Position numbers and translations under genes: made by a program. Below the pieces are notes generated by a model that was not told the origin of the DNA, made no database searches, and saw only the letters and a program-made list of their open reading frames with translations. From assembly GCA_026192395.1 (NCBI GenBank), contig WACF01000001.1:2664309-2728308 (forward strand): 64,000 nt of DNA, given 5' to 3'. The first letter of the stretch is position 1. The number at the start of each line of letters is the position of its first letter. Shown here in pieces: positions 38,605 to 49,000 of the stretch. The stretch comes from Proteobacteria bacterium 005FR1 (lineage in GTDB: Bacteria; Pseudomonadota; Gammaproteobacteria; Pseudomonadales; Cellvibrionaceae).

Positions 38605-40611
38605 ATGGACGTGAGATCGCTGTATCGCCAGATGGCGAGTTACGATCAGTGGAAGAGTGAGCTCCAGACTCAGCTGCTTGCCTTTCAGGCCTGGTTCCGG
38701 CAGCACCGGGTCAAGAGCGAGGAAGCGCAGCATTCGCTGGACCACGCCCTGTCGTTACTGGCAGAAAATCATTTCACCCTCGCCTGCGTCGGGGAATTCT
38801 CCCGCGGCAAGACCGAGCTGATCAACGCCCTGCTCTATTCGGAATACGGCCAGCGGCTACTGCCCTCGCGGCCTGGGCGCACCACCATGTGCCCCACCGA
38901 GATCTACCATGATCCTGATAGCGACCGCTGCTGTGTGCGACTGCTGCCGATCGAGACCCGCCGCAGTGGCAGCAGCCTCGAGAGTTTTCGACGAATTCCC
39001 GATAACTGGGTGTCGATCTGTTTCGATCCACGCAATCCCAAACAGGTCAGCGAAGCGGTAGCCCAGATCTCGGCCACCAAGGCGGTTTCCGAGCGGGAAG
39101 CGCGGCTGATGGGCTTCGACAACAGTCGGCTCACCCGGCATCCGGACGATCCACGCCTGGTGGAGATACCTGCCTGGCGTCACGCCCTTATCAATCTCGA
39201 CCACGCCCTGCTCCGCCATGGCTTGCGGATTGTGGACACGCCCGGGCTGAATGCCCTCGGCAACGAACCGGAACTGACCCTTAACACCTTGCCGCAGGCA
39301 AATGCGGTGATCTTCCTGCTGGCCGCGGATGCCGGAGTCAGCGCCAGCGACATGGCGATCTGGAGCGAACACATCGAGGTTCTTCGGGAAAGCCAGGGGA
39401 TTCCGGTGCTGGTGCTGCTGAACAAGATCGACACGCTCTGGAATGATCTGAACTCTCAGGAAGACGTGGCCCGCTCCATCCGTGAGGTTCGCGAGACCAC
39501 AGCCCGGCAGCTGAAGCTGCCGATCGAGCACGTGGTACCCATCTCCGCTCGGGAAGGCCTGCTCGCCAAGGCCACCAAGGACAAGCCGCGTTTGCTGCGC
39601 AGCAGCCTTCTGAAAATGGAGATGTTGCTGGCCGAGCGCATCGTGGAGAGCCAGCGACAAATCATCAGCCACCGCGCTATTCGCGACGCAGTCTCTATCG
39701 CCAATACGACTTATCGGGTTCTCAAGCGCCGCACCGAAGAATGCCAGAGAGAACTGGCCGCGCTCACCGCCAGCAGCTCTGTGGAAGCCCAGCTGCAAAC
39801 CCTCGAACAACTGCGCCGCAGCATCAAGGATGCCCACACCGGCTATCACCGCCAGGCTCTGTCGCTGCGCTCCAGCCAGCGCCTGCTGGAGCGTCAGCGG
39901 GTCGCACTGATTGCACCGATCAGCTCGCTGCTGCTGGACCAGCTGATTAGCCAGACCACCGAGAAGATGAATCAGAGCTGGACCACGGTCGGCCTGTCGC
40001 GCGGGATCGGCGAGTTCTTCGAAACCCTTGAGCATAAGCTCCACAATATGCGGCGGGAAGCGGAGCGGGCCAACAAGGTCCTCGCCGCCATCTACAACCG
40101 GCCCGAACACAAGGACGCCGGTGAGGACCTGCTCGAACGGCACCTTTTCAAGGTCGATCCCTACGATCGCAAACTGGCTCAATTAAAGCGGCAGGCAAAT
40201 CAGTTTCGACTCTCTCTCGACACTCTGCTGGCGAGCAAAAGCAAGGTGATCGAGCGCTTTATCCAATCGCTGGTGCGGGAAGTGCGCGAGCTCCACGGGA
40301 GCCTGGAAGATGAAGTGGGTCATTGGGAGCAGGAAGCGCTGAGCCCGCTGATCCACCACAACCTCTATCAGAAGCAACTGCTCGAGCGGCACATGATGCG
40401 ACTCGCCAATCTGCACAATGATAATCGCGGAATGGATACTCAGCTCCAGGAACTCCGCTCCAGCCTCGGCCTGCAGCAGCGAGCGCTAGGACGCTTGGGA
40501 GGCATACTCAGGCAGATCAATGCCTGCACGCCCCGCCAGCCCGGCCGGGGCAATAACGTGGTGGATCTCGAGGAAGCCCGCCGCGCCACCCGTGCCGCGG
40601 CCAACAGCTGA
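38605..40611 (+). CDS. dynamin-family GTPase
   Basis: 668 residues from the ATG at 38605 (MDVRSLYRQMASYDQWKSEL). The GTPase core has G1 at 63-70 (GEFSRGKT), an RPGRTTMCPTEI switch-I region, G3 DTPG at 211-214 and G4 NKID at 273-276. The C-terminal half is long, helical and coiled-coil-like, as in bacterial dynamin-like proteins that act on membranes, but no clear transmembrane hairpin is visible. It ends with a short Arg/Ala-rich tail. It is monocistronic or heads a unit with the DUF4426 gene. In Pseudomonas aeruginosa the same slot between yggU and the DUF4426 gene holds metX-metW, so this is a different cargo. The cellular role is unknown. Confidence 0.88.
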   Translation: MDVRSLYRQMASYDQWKSELQTQLLAFQAWFRQHRVKSEEAQHSLDHALSLLAENHFTLACVGEFSRGKTELINALLYSEYGQRLLPSRPGRTTMCPTEIYHDPDSDRCCVRLLPIETRRSGSSLESFRRIPDNWVSICFDPRNPKQVSEAVAQISATKAVSEREARLMGFDNSRLTRHPDDPRLVEIPAWRHALINLDHALLRHGLRIVDTPGLNALGNEPELTLNTLPQANAVIFLLAADAGVSASDMAIWSEHIEVLRESQGIPVLVLLNKIDTLWNDLNSQEDVARSIREVRETTARQLKLPIEHVVPISAREGLLAKATKDKPRLLRSSLLKMEMLLAERIVESQRQIISHRAIRDAVSIANTTYRVLKRRTEECQRELAALTASSSVEAQLQTLEQLRRSIKDAHTGYHRQALSLRSSQRLLERQRVALIAPISSLLLDQLISQTTEKMNQSWTTVGLSRGIGEFFETLEHKLHNMRREAERANKVLAAIYNRPEHKDAGEDLLERHLFKVDPYDRKLAQLKRQANQFRLSLDTLLASKSKVIERFIQSLVREVRELHGSLEDEVGHWEQEALSPLIHHNLYQKQLLERHMMRLANLHNDNRGMDTQLQELRSSLGLQQRALGRLGGILRQINACTPRQPGRGNNVVDLEEARRATRAAANS

Positions 40612-40733
40612 CTTCGAGAGCGCTCTGCTGTCAGCGAACAACTTGAGTCCAGCGCGAAAGCCTCCTATGCTGAGGGTTTTCGATTCAGATGGTTCGCCCG
40701 TCTGACGTTCAACAGGCCTTCCCAAGAGTTCCC

Positions 40734-41198
40734 ATGAAAAGACTTCATAGCCTGCTACTGAGCGCGGCGCTGCTGTTGCACAGCGGCTCGGCAATCTTTG
40801 CGCAAGTCGAACAAAGCCCCGAACAGGGGTTCGTGCGCTTCGACAAGTACACGGTTTATTACAGCGTATTCAACAGCACCATGGTGCAGCCGGATGTGGC
40901 GCAAGTGCACGGCATCACCCGCGGCGAGGATCAGATGCTGGTGAACATCGCCATGGTGGCCAATGACTCGCCAAACGGCGGCCAGGCGGCTGAGATCTCC
41001 GGCAGCGTCAGCAATCTCATGCAGCAGCGCCGTGAGCTGGAGTTCAAAGCCATCGTTGAAGACAGCGTGATTTATTATCTGGCACCGCTGCGCATCACCA
41101 ATGAGGAAGTCCTGAACTTCAACATCGAGGTGGATCCGCGTGGCGAAGCCGGTCCTTACCAGGTGAAATTTACCAAGAAGCTCTATGTCGATCAGTAG
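40734..41198 (+). CDS. DUF4426 domain secreted protein
   Basis: 154 residues from the ATG at 40734, giving a clean signal peptide ([24 protein letters not shown]). The mature part is beta-rich, with [20 protein letters not shown] and [19 protein letters not shown], matching the DUF4426 family (Pseudomonas PA0388). Function unknown; periplasmic location predicted. It overlaps the start of rdgB by 14 nt, so the two are translationally linked. Confidence 0.9.
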   Translation: MKRLHSLLLSAALLLHSGSAIFAQVEQSPEQGFVRFDKYTVYYSVFNSTMVQPDVAQVHGITRGEDQMLVNIAMVANDSPNGGQAAEISGSVSNLMQQRRELEFKAIVEDSVIYYLAPLRITNEEVLNFNIEVDPRGEAGPYQVKFTKKLYVDQ

Positions 41199-41790
41199 CA
41201 AGAAAGCGCAAGTGGTGATTGCCTCCGGCAACGCCGGCAAGTTGAGAGAGTTCCGTGAACTGCTTCGCGAGTTGCCGGTGGAGCTGGTACCGCAATCGAA
41301 TTTCGGCATCAGCAGCGCCGAGGAGACCGGGCTGTCTTTCGTCGAGAACGCCATCCTCAAAGCACGTCATGCGGCTGCCCAGACGGGACTGCCGGCGATC
41401 GCCGACGACTCAGGCCTGGCGGTTGATGCCTTGCGGGGAGCACCCGGCATCTATTCGGCCCGCTATTCCGGGGAAAACGACGACGCGGCCAATAACCGCC
41501 TGTTGCTGGAAAACCTCAGAAATGTCCCCGAGACCCAGCGCACCGGACGCTTCCACTGCGCGCTGGCCTACATGCGCTACGCGGAAGACCCCTGTCCCAT
41601 CATCTGCCAGGCCTCCTGGGAAGGGCAGATCCTGTTCGAGGCCCGCGGGGAAAATGGCTTCGGATACGATCCGCTGTTCTACCTGCCAATGAGCGGCTGC
41701 ACCTCGGCGGAATTGCCCCCGGAGCAGAAAAACCGCATCAGCCACCGTGGCCGGGCGATGCAGAAGTTGCTGCGGGAATTGACGGGCTAG
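41185..41790 (+). CDS. rdgB: XTP/dITP diphosphatase
   Basis: 201 residues of the Ham1/RdgB family, which removes non-canonical purine nucleotides (dITP, XTP). Motifs are [18 protein letters not shown] at the N-terminus, the [13 protein letters not shown] helix, [24 protein letters not shown] and [13 protein letters not shown]. It ends with [13 protein letters not shown]. It overlaps the preceding DUF4426 gene and converges with the minus-strand M14 gene across 172 bp. Confidence 0.97.
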   Translation: MSISSKKAQVVIASGNAGKLREFRELLRELPVELVPQSNFGISSAEETGLSFVENAILKARHAAAQTGLPAIADDSGLAVDALRGAPGIYSARYSGENDDAANNRLLLENLRNVPETQRTGRFHCALAYMRYAEDPCPIICQASWEGQILFEARGENGFGYDPLFYLPMSGCTSAELPPEQKNRISHRGRAMQKLLRELTG

Positions 41791-41962
41791 GATTCGCCAA
41801 GACCATCAAAGCAAAAGCACGTTGGCGCGATGCTTCGATTGCGCGAACGAGTTGGTCCGAAAGATTGCCAGCGCTGCTCTAAACACCGCTGCCGGCTGAG
41901 CCCGGCCTCCCTCGACATCGATTATCATGCTGGCGATCGTCTCCGTCAGCAGCACTCATGCG

Positions 41963-43024
41963 TCACAGAATGGGGGCGTTATGGGGGTCGAATGGCGCAT
42001 CGGGGTTGAGTTCAGGTTCGTAGCGTTCCTGGAAGGCTTCAAGCTGACTGTAGACTTTTTCCGACTTGGCCTCGTAGTGGGCGAGATGGAACAGGGCTTC
42101 GCCTTCATGCACCAGCGGCATGTAGGTTCTGCCGATCACGATGCCCTCTTCCTCCGCGGTTACGCGATATTCGCTGGTACCAAGGGGATCAGCGATAATT
42201 CCCAGCACATCACCCGTTTTTACATGGGCACCCAGGGGAACCAGCGCGCGAAGAACGCCACTGTGGGGCGCACGCAGCCAGGTGGTGTTGCGGGAAATCA
42301 GTGGCTTCTTATTGTGCAGGCGGTGTCGCTTGTGCGGGAGCATGTTGATTTCCCGCATCACGTTGATAATGCCGCGCACCCCGGCGCGAATGGACAGTTC
42401 GTCGAAGCGCAAGGCCTCCCCTGCCTCATAGAGTAAGACGGGAATGCCCGCTTCATCGCACATCTCCCGCAAGGATCCGTCGCGAATCTTCGAATCGATG
42501 ATCACCGGTACATCGAAGGCGCCGGCCATTCGTTGCACTTCTTCGTTACTCAGGTCCGCGCGTAGCTGGGGCAGGTTGGCGCGGTGGCGGGCGCCGGTAT
42601 GCAGATCGATGCCGTGGGTGGACTTGCGAACGATTTCATTCAGAAAGGTGTGGGCGATGCGCGCGGCCAGCGAACCTTTGCTGCTTCCGGGGAAGCTGCG
42701 ATTCAGGTCGCGACCGTCCGGCAGGTAGCGGGAATTGTTGAGAAAGCCGTAGACGTTGACGATGGGAATGGCAATCAGGGTACCGTTCAGGCGATTCAGC
42801 TGCTTCTGTTGAAGCAGGCGTCGAATCACTTCGACGCCATTGAGTTCGTCGCCATGAATCGCCGCCGCCACGAACAGCACCGGCCCCGGCTTCTTGCCGC
42901 AGACAACGTGAACCGTCATCTCCACATCGTTGTGGGTCACCATGGCCGCCAGCGGCAATTCGATGGTGCGGTGTTCGCCTGGCTTGATGGTGAAATCGCC
43001 GATCGTGATTGCGTGACTGGCCAC
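41963..43024 (-). CDS. M14-type succinylglutamate desuccinylase / aspartoacylase family protein
   Basis: 353 residues. Zinc-binding residues appear in AAIHGDELNGVE (His and Glu) and GIDLHTGA (His), with RDLNRSFPG as the substrate-binding Arg region and VLLYEAGEALRF near the catalytic Glu. A C-terminal biotin-lipoyl-like beta domain (LRAPHSGVLRALVPLGAHVKTGDVLGII) completes the AstE/ASPA fold. The gene is 12 nt after a GST gene and downstream of rimK, so an amide-hydrolysing role on glutamylated products is possible but unproven. The start is GTG at 43024 without a strong ribosome-binding site. Confidence 0.88.
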   Translation of the reverse strand: MASHAITIGDFTIKPGEHRTIELPLAAMVTHNDVEMTVHVVCGKKPGPVLFVAAAIHGDELNGVEVIRRLLQQKQLNRLNGTLIAIPIVNVYGFLNNSRYLPDGRDLNRSFPGSSKGSLAARIAHTFLNEIVRKSTHGIDLHTGARHRANLPQLRADLSNEEVQRMAGAFDVPVIIDSKIRDGSLREMCDEAGIPVLLYEAGEALRFDELSIRAGVRGIINVMREINMLPHKRHRLHNKKPLISRNTTWLRAPHSGVLRALVPLGAHVKTGDVLGIIADPLGTSEYRVTAEEEGIVIGRTYMPLVHEGEALFHLAHYEAKSEKVYSQLEAFQERYEPELNPDAPFDPHNAPIL

Positions 43025-43036
43025 TTTGAAAAACCG

Positions 43037-43960
43037 TCAGATCTTGCGAATGGAGTAGCAGAAGCGCGGAAAATGCACGGTAACTTCGCCGGCGCGTTCA
43101 TCGGTTCGACGCAGTGCCATTTCCGTGTCGTTGGCGAGAACCAATCTTCCCTGCACCGGATCAATGCCGTAGTCAGCCGGCGCGATTTCAACCTGATCAC
43201 CGACGGCGATGTCCTCGATTGTCGATGAACCATCCTGTACAACGGACTTGGAATCGCTGGCGATGGCAAGAGCGTCGGTGCTGGATAATTTCTCGTAACT
43301 GCCGTGTCCCATCCCGACGATGCGATCCATCCATTCCAGCACCTTCGGATAGGCATTCAACTTCTCGTTGATAATCGCTGCATTGCGAACGAACCAAAGC
43401 GGATGGTAAACGGAGAAATCCGCAATCGTCGGCTGCTCGCCCGTCAGGAAGGGCCGGCCGTCGTCCAGCTGCGCGCTGTAGTCGCGCAAACAATTCTCGA
43501 ACACGGTTGTCGCTTCGGCGAGGGTGATCTTTCGCTGGTTACTGTTTTTCCGCAAGGCCATTCGATCGGCCACGAAGGTCTGAACTTCCTCGGGACTGGA
43601 AAAGCGCTGCTGGATAACTGCGGGCTGGAATACCAAGGCCACGGCGATCGAAAACAATGTTGAGTCCGCCCAGCTGGAAATCATCTCGACGCTGAAGCGA
43701 TGCTCGCGGGGATATAGCGTCGGCTCACTGGATAGCTCGTCGAGCTTTCGGGCAATCAGCGCAGTATCACAATAAACATCCGCACCGATTTGCATGACAG
43801 GCGTTCTTCGGTAGCCGCCAGTCAGCGCCACTACGTCGGGCTTGGGCATGACCGCCGGGATCATTACCGACTGCCAGGCCAGTTTGCGGTTGCCGAGCAA
43901 CGCGCGGATTTTTTCGGCGAAGGGCGAACCGGGGTAGTGGTGCAGGATGATGTCGGACAT
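43037..43960 (-). CDS. glutathione S-transferase family protein
   Basis: 307 residues, larger than usual. An N-terminal thioredoxin-like domain (LHHYPGSPFAEKIRALLGNRKLAW, then TPVMQIGADVYCDTALIARKLDEL) is followed by an all-helical domain with GEQPTIADFSVYHPLWF. Beyond about residue 225 there is an extra beta-rich region (VQDGSSTIEDIAVGDQVEIAPADYGIDPVQGRLV) of about 80 residues not typical of GSTs. It begins at an ATG with GGAG upstream, 51 nt after rimK. The substrate is unknown; its position in a rimK operon is unusual. Confidence 0.88.
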   Translation of the reverse strand: MSDIILHHYPGSPFAEKIRALLGNRKLAWQSVMIPAVMPKPDVVALTGGYRRTPVMQIGADVYCDTALIARKLDELSSEPTLYPREHRFSVEMISSWADSTLFSIAVALVFQPAVIQQRFSSPEEVQTFVADRMALRKNSNQRKITLAEATTVFENCLRDYSAQLDDGRPFLTGEQPTIADFSVYHPLWFVRNAAIINEKLNAYPKVLEWMDRIVGMGHGSYEKLSSTDALAIASDSKSVVQDGSSTIEDIAVGDQVEIAPADYGIDPVQGRLVLANDTEMALRRTDERAGEVTVHFPRFCYSIRKI

Positions 43961-44011
43961 TGATTTCTCCAGTGATTTAAGGAAAAGATTTGGCGCGAAT
44001 TGGTCTCGCCG

Positions 44012-44917
44012 TCAGCCCTTGCCTCGGGTGCGGGTCCGGTTTGGGGCGGCGTTTTCTTCGATGTAGGCAATCATTGCATCGGCAATGTCCTTGCCCGTGG
44101 CGGTTTCGATACCTTCCAGACCCGGGGATGAATTCACTTCCATCACCAGCGGCCCGCGCTCGGAGCGCAGAATATCCACGCCAGCGATGCGCAGGCCCAT
44201 GGTTTGCGCAGCCTTGAGCGCTGTGCGCCGCTCGGTGGGAGTCAGCTTGGTGATGGCGGCGCTGCCACCGCGGTGGAGATTGGAGCGGAACTCCCCCTCC
44301 ATGGCGCTACGCTGCATGGAGGCTACCACCTTCTGGCCGATGACGAAGCAACGCACATCCTTTCCGCCGGCTTCTTTTATAAATTCCTGCACCAGGAAGT
44401 CCGCTTTCAATTCGCGGAAGGCTTCGATAACGCTTTCCGCCGCTTTAGGGGTTTCCGCGAGCACCACGCCGCGCCCCTGAGTGCCGGCAAGCAGCTTCAC
44501 CACCAGCGGCGTTCCGCCGACCAGCTTGATCAGGTTTTTGGTGTTGCGCACTTCGTGAGCAAAGCTGGTGTGGGGCATGCCGATGCCCTTGCGCGACAGC
44601 AACTGATGGGCGCGAAGTTTATCGCGCGAGCGGCCCAGCGCAACAGACTCGGTCAGACAGTAGACGCCCATCATCTCGAATTGACGAATTACCGCCTGTC
44701 CGTAATTGGTGATGGAAGCACCGATACGCGGAATCACTGCGTCGAATCTGGGCAGTTTCTCGTCCTTGTACCAGACCGCTGGCTTGTCGGACGTGATGTC
44801 CATGTAACAGGCGAGGGTATCGATGACGCGGACTTCGTGACCGCGCTTTTGCGCCGCCTCTACCAGGCGGCGGGTTGAATAGAGTTTGCGATTGCGGGAA
44901 AGAATAGCAATATGCAC
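44012..44917 (-). CDS. rimK: ribosomal protein S6-L-glutamate ligase RimK-type ATP-grasp enzyme
   Basis: 301 residues. RimK adds glutamate residues to the C-terminus of ribosomal protein S6 and can make poly-alpha-glutamate. Seen: [36 protein letters not shown], the ATP-grasp core [37 protein letters not shown], and the metal-binding [15 protein letters not shown]. The start is GTG at 44917 with AAGG upstream. Whether S6 here ends in the Glu-rich tail modified by RimK cannot be seen in this window. It is the first gene of a rimK-GST-M14 unit. Confidence 0.93.
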   Translation of the reverse strand: MHIAILSRNRKLYSTRRLVEAAQKRGHEVRVIDTLACYMDITSDKPAVWYKDEKLPRFDAVIPRIGASITNYGQAVIRQFEMMGVYCLTESVALGRSRDKLRAHQLLSRKGIGMPHTSFAHEVRNTKNLIKLVGGTPLVVKLLAGTQGRGVVLAETPKAAESVIEAFRELKADFLVQEFIKEAGGKDVRCFVIGQKVVASMQRSAMEGEFRSNLHRGGSAAITKLTPTERRTALKAAQTMGLRIAGVDILRSERGPLVMEVNSSPGLEGIETATGKDIADAMIAYIEENAAPNRTRTRGKG

Positions 44918-45013
44918 AAAAGGCCCTTAGAGGATTAAATATGCGATTTGCACCGATTGGAGGCTGCTAACTGTTCAGTTGTGTAACCGCGGTCAAAATA
45001 GTTGCGGCAAAGG

Positions 45014-46045
45014 TTAGCGCAACAAGCGCCACTTTTTAAAGGCGAGCCATTGGCCAAAAGCAATCAGCGCAATCAGACCGCAGACGACCCAGAATGCCAC
45101 CGGATTCTCCTGGGCGGGAATACCCGCCACGTTCATGCCCAGCAAGCCGGTCACAAAGGTTATCGGGAGGAAAAAGGTGGCAACGATGGACAGGAGGTAC
45201 ATGGTGCGGGTGATTCGCTCATTGGCGGCTTGCTGTAGTGTATCACTGAGAATGCTCACCCGCTCGCGCATTTCAGTAAGCGCTTCAATATCGCGCCGCA
45301 CTCGGTTGCTGACTTCCCGCCAGCCGTCGTGGTAGCGCTTCTTCATCGCTTTGGGGAGCTCCATCTCGCCGATCACCTGCTCGGTTTTCTGCACCGCTTC
45401 CAACTGCGGGGGCAGGTAGCGACTGATGCGGGAAACCCGCTGGCGCACCGCCACCAGTTCGCTGATGTCCACTGTGTGATTATCATCCCAGCTGTCTTCA
45501 AGCACACCGATCTGCTCGTCCAGCTCGCTGACGGTCTGAGTGAATTCACGGGTGATGAACTGGGTCAGTTCGAGAAGCAACTGCTCGGTGGAGACTACGG
45601 ATTTTCGCTGCGCGTGGAGCCCGGTTACGAAGTCGCTGACGATGTTGGTGTTTTTCAGGGAGACGGTGATCAGCTGCTTGCTGCTCGCCCAGACCCGAAG
45701 GGACATGAAGTCCAGCGGCAACTCTTCGGTGGTGCGCGCCGTGCGCAGGGTGAGCATCAGATTCTTGTCCGTATCCACGAACAGTCGCGGGCGGGTCAAC
45801 TCGCTGCAGAGCGCTTCGATGTGGTTGTTGTCCAGCGGACTATTATGTTGCAGCCATTCCCGACTGCGCTCCACGTTGCCAGCGAAGTGCAGCCAACGGA
45901 TGCCCTCGACCGGTTCAGACAAATTGACGTCCCGAATCGAGAGGCGCCGGATGGTATCGGCTTCGAAGTGCAGAACCAGGGCGGCGAATTGTCCGCCCGA
46001 CGGAGTCGCCGTATTTCTGCTTGCAGTATCCACGTGGAGGCTCAT
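45014..46045 (-). CDS. zntB: CorA family divalent cation transporter (ZntB-like)
   Basis: 343 residues from the ATG at 46045 (MSLHVDTASRN). A large soluble N-terminal domain with long helices is followed by two C-terminal membrane segments; the first (YLLSIVATFFLPITFVTGLLGMNV) ends with the family's GMN loop, GMNVAGIP, and the second is FWVVCGLIALIAFGQWLAF. The sequence VAGIPAQE after GMN and the N-terminal pattern favour the ZntB branch (zinc transport) over CorA magnesium channels, but ion choice is not certain. It follows tamB on the same strand after 44 nt. Confidence 0.88.
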   Translation of the reverse strand: MSLHVDTASRNTATPSGGQFAALVLHFEADTIRRLSIRDVNLSEPVEGIRWLHFAGNVERSREWLQHNSPLDNNHIEALCSELTRPRLFVDTDKNLMLTLRTARTTEELPLDFMSLRVWASSKQLITVSLKNTNIVSDFVTGLHAQRKSVVSTEQLLLELTQFITREFTQTVSELDEQIGVLEDSWDDNHTVDISELVAVRQRVSRISRYLPPQLEAVQKTEQVIGEMELPKAMKKRYHDGWREVSNRVRRDIEALTEMRERVSILSDTLQQAANERITRTMYLLSIVATFFLPITFVTGLLGMNVAGIPAQENPVAFWVVCGLIALIAFGQWLAFKKWRLLR

Positions 46046-46089
46046 CTGTTTTTCCAGCTGTTTGTTACAGGCAAAGGGGAGCGGACTGG

Positions 46090-49000
46090 TCAATTGCGCT
46101 CGAAGGACCACATCACACCGACATCGCTGCCTTCGCCGCTCATCGCTTCCAGGTAAAGATTCTTCCCGACCTGATAGCGTACCGTCAGGGTATTGATGGC
46201 GTCGAAAACGCCGACACCATAACGCACCAGCAAGTTGGGGGTAATGTAGCCGCTCAGCCCGATCTGCGTACCATCTTCCGTTGACCCGGCGGTTACCTGC
46301 AATTCTTCAATGCCCAGCGCCTCGCCGGCGCGCTGGGTGATTCCCGAGCCGGCCTCCAATGCATAGCTGAGGGCGGCCTCTGCGGCGGCCAGTTGCGGGT
46401 CTGTTTCCACCTTGGTTCCCGGCGGGTTTCCGGTCAGCAAATAGCTAAGCTGCGCCTGCTGGGGCATGTCCGGCCTGGAGAATAGCGAAATGCGCGGAGT
46501 GCGGGCGGGGCCGGAAGCGCGCAAGCCAACCACGACGTCCTCGGGGGTATCGCCGCGTACGGCTTCCAGGCGCAGTTGGGGATTGTCGATGTCGCCCACG
46601 AATACCAGGTCACCACTGCGAATCACCAAATTCTGTCCGTAGGCCTCATAGCGGCCTTCCACCAGCTGCAGCTTGCCGTTGGCCTTCAACCGGCCGCCGC
46701 TTTCCTGCTGAAGTCGCAGCTTGCCGGTTATGCGGGTTTCCAGTCCGAAACCTTCGAACTGCACCTTGTCACCGAGTACCAGCTCGATATTGGTGTTGAT
46801 GTTGAGGGCGGTGCCCGCTTCCGCTTCCACCACCTCGTCCTCGGGTCCTATCACCACCGTATCAGCCGATACGCCAACCGCCTGTTCGGGCAGCTCCGTC
46901 AATTCGATCTGCGCCTGGGGAACCCGCACCTGCCCGGTGATCCCGAGCTCGCCGGGAGCAAAGTTGAATTTCAGATCGGGCGCGACACTCAGCTGCACGT
47001 CGGGCTCCGGCTGGACCTGCAGGGGTTGGGCCGAGACATTCAGTTCGCCAGCCCAGGTTTGCTCACCCCAGGTGAACTGGCCACTGATATCCCCTTTGCT
47101 CTCAGCCGCGTTGAATGTGCCCTGTGCGACAGCGCGGTTGCCGAGGATTTCCAGGTTCAGGTAGATGTCCCGCAAGGGCACCGGTAGTTGCTCGGTGTTG
47201 AAAGTGCCGTCATCGACAATGACCTCGCCGGAGAGCACCGGCTCCTGCAGGGTGCCCGCCACTTCGAGACCGGCATTCACCTCGCCGGTCAGGGTCTGAT
47301 CAGGGCCGGTCAGCAGCAGCCTCGTGTAGGTTCCCAGCTGCAGCTCATTGATCACCAGGTCGCCGGCAATTTGCTGATCTTGCAGCGTCATCTGCCCTCG
47401 CGTAGATCCGCTTGCTTTGGTCTTCAGGTCCCAGCTGATCTCATGCTTTTCCTCCAGGAGCTGCCAGTTGGCGGCAAGATCCGTCACCTGCAGCTCGATG
47501 GCTTGTTGTCCCTGCGGAGTCCAGCGCAGACCGAGATCATCGCTGGAAACCCGGGCACTGAGCAGCGGATTTTCCAGGAGCTGGGCAGCGGAGAAGCGAA
47601 TGCCCAGCGTGCCTTCGGCGTTGACGTCCTCGCCCGGTAGCAGCGGCTCGATCCAGGCCACCGGCAGGTCACTGCCGGTTACCAGCAGGTCGGACAATTG
47701 CCCATCGGCAAAGCGGATGGTTTCACTGCTGCAAAGGCTGGCGCCCTCGTTTTGCAGGCAAAAAGGTGCGAGGGTTACCGCAGGCTGCCGCGGGTGGGCT
47801 TCCAGGGCGACGGGCGAGGCCAGGGTCCAGGTTTGCGGCTGTTCGGCCAGCGACAAGGCGACCTTGAGTTCGGTGCAGCGCCCCTGCCAGTGGGCAAGCG
47901 GAGTGGGAAGCTGGGCATCCGCAAAGCCCCCGCTGCACTGCAGGGCCAGGTCTCGGTCGATCTGCTCGCGCAGGCCGGTGATCTGCAGCTCCACGGTGTG
48001 CTGGTCTACGTTGCCCTGGCCCTGAACACTGACATCTGCGGCGAGATTCTCGGCCAGTGTCAGGTCATTCAGGGTGAGTGCAAGATTGCCGCGGCGCTCG
48101 CTGATCCCGAACCATCGCAGGTTCAGCTCGCCGCTGGCCAGGCGAATGTCGTTGTAACGCAGGTCGGTCGCGTTCAAGTGACTGTTGATGGACAGGTTAT
48201 CGAGGGTGCCGGCCAGTCTGATCTGCCCGCGAATCTCGCCCCCGGCCTGCGGCGCGATGGTGTCCGGAATCAGGTGACCCAGGTTGGGGACCCGCAGATT
48301 GATCGCCATATCCAACTGCTGCTCGGGGGCAAAGCTGCCGGCCACGGTGACCCGATTCTCGCCCTGCTGTATCTGCAGGTCCTGCACCGCCAGGGTGCTG
48401 TCCTGCCAGTCCAGCTCCCCGCTGGCGCTCAGTTTGCGCTCCAGCCAGGTGCCGTCCACCGACTGTAGAGCCACGTGGGCGCGCCATTCGCCGTCGACCT
48501 GGCGCGCCTCGCTGGTGAGTTGGCCGTTGAGCTGGCCGGTGAAACCTTCGCCAAACTGCGATAAGTCCACGTTCTGCCAACTCAGGCCACCCTCCCAGGC
48601 CAGCGCTTCGCCAAAACTGAGCTGCCCCTGGGCATCCACCTGACCTTCCGGCAGCTGAAGGCTTAGCGATTGGATGGTCAGCGCCTCAGTACTCGCCGCT
48701 GCGCTGAGAAGCAGCGCATTGCCGCCGGGCCAGAAGGGGCTCTCGAAGTTCAGTCGCGCCTCAATCGTCGGACTCAGAAGCGGCCCTTCGGCGGTGATTA
48801 GCGATGACTCGAGCTGCGCGCTTTGTTCTGCCAGCTGCAGGCGAATGGTCTCGTCGGTTTGTAGCCGCAACTGCGCCGGCAAGTTCTCACGCAGCGGCGC
48901 CAAGGTCAGACTCACCTGCACCGGGGCCGGCTCGGCGGTGTACTCGGTGGTGGCGAGTGCCTGGACCTCAGCGGTCAGTTGCGCCAGATCGCCGGAGATG

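Noticed and set aside
38857-40182. 441-residue open frame on the minus strand
   Set aside because: Antisense to the dynamin-like GTPase, which has all GTP-binding motifs.
38370-41830. Recurrent word aagaccat near 38390, 38430 and 41800
   Set aside because: Eight bases in intergenic DNA with no shared flanks or symmetry; chance cannot be excluded.
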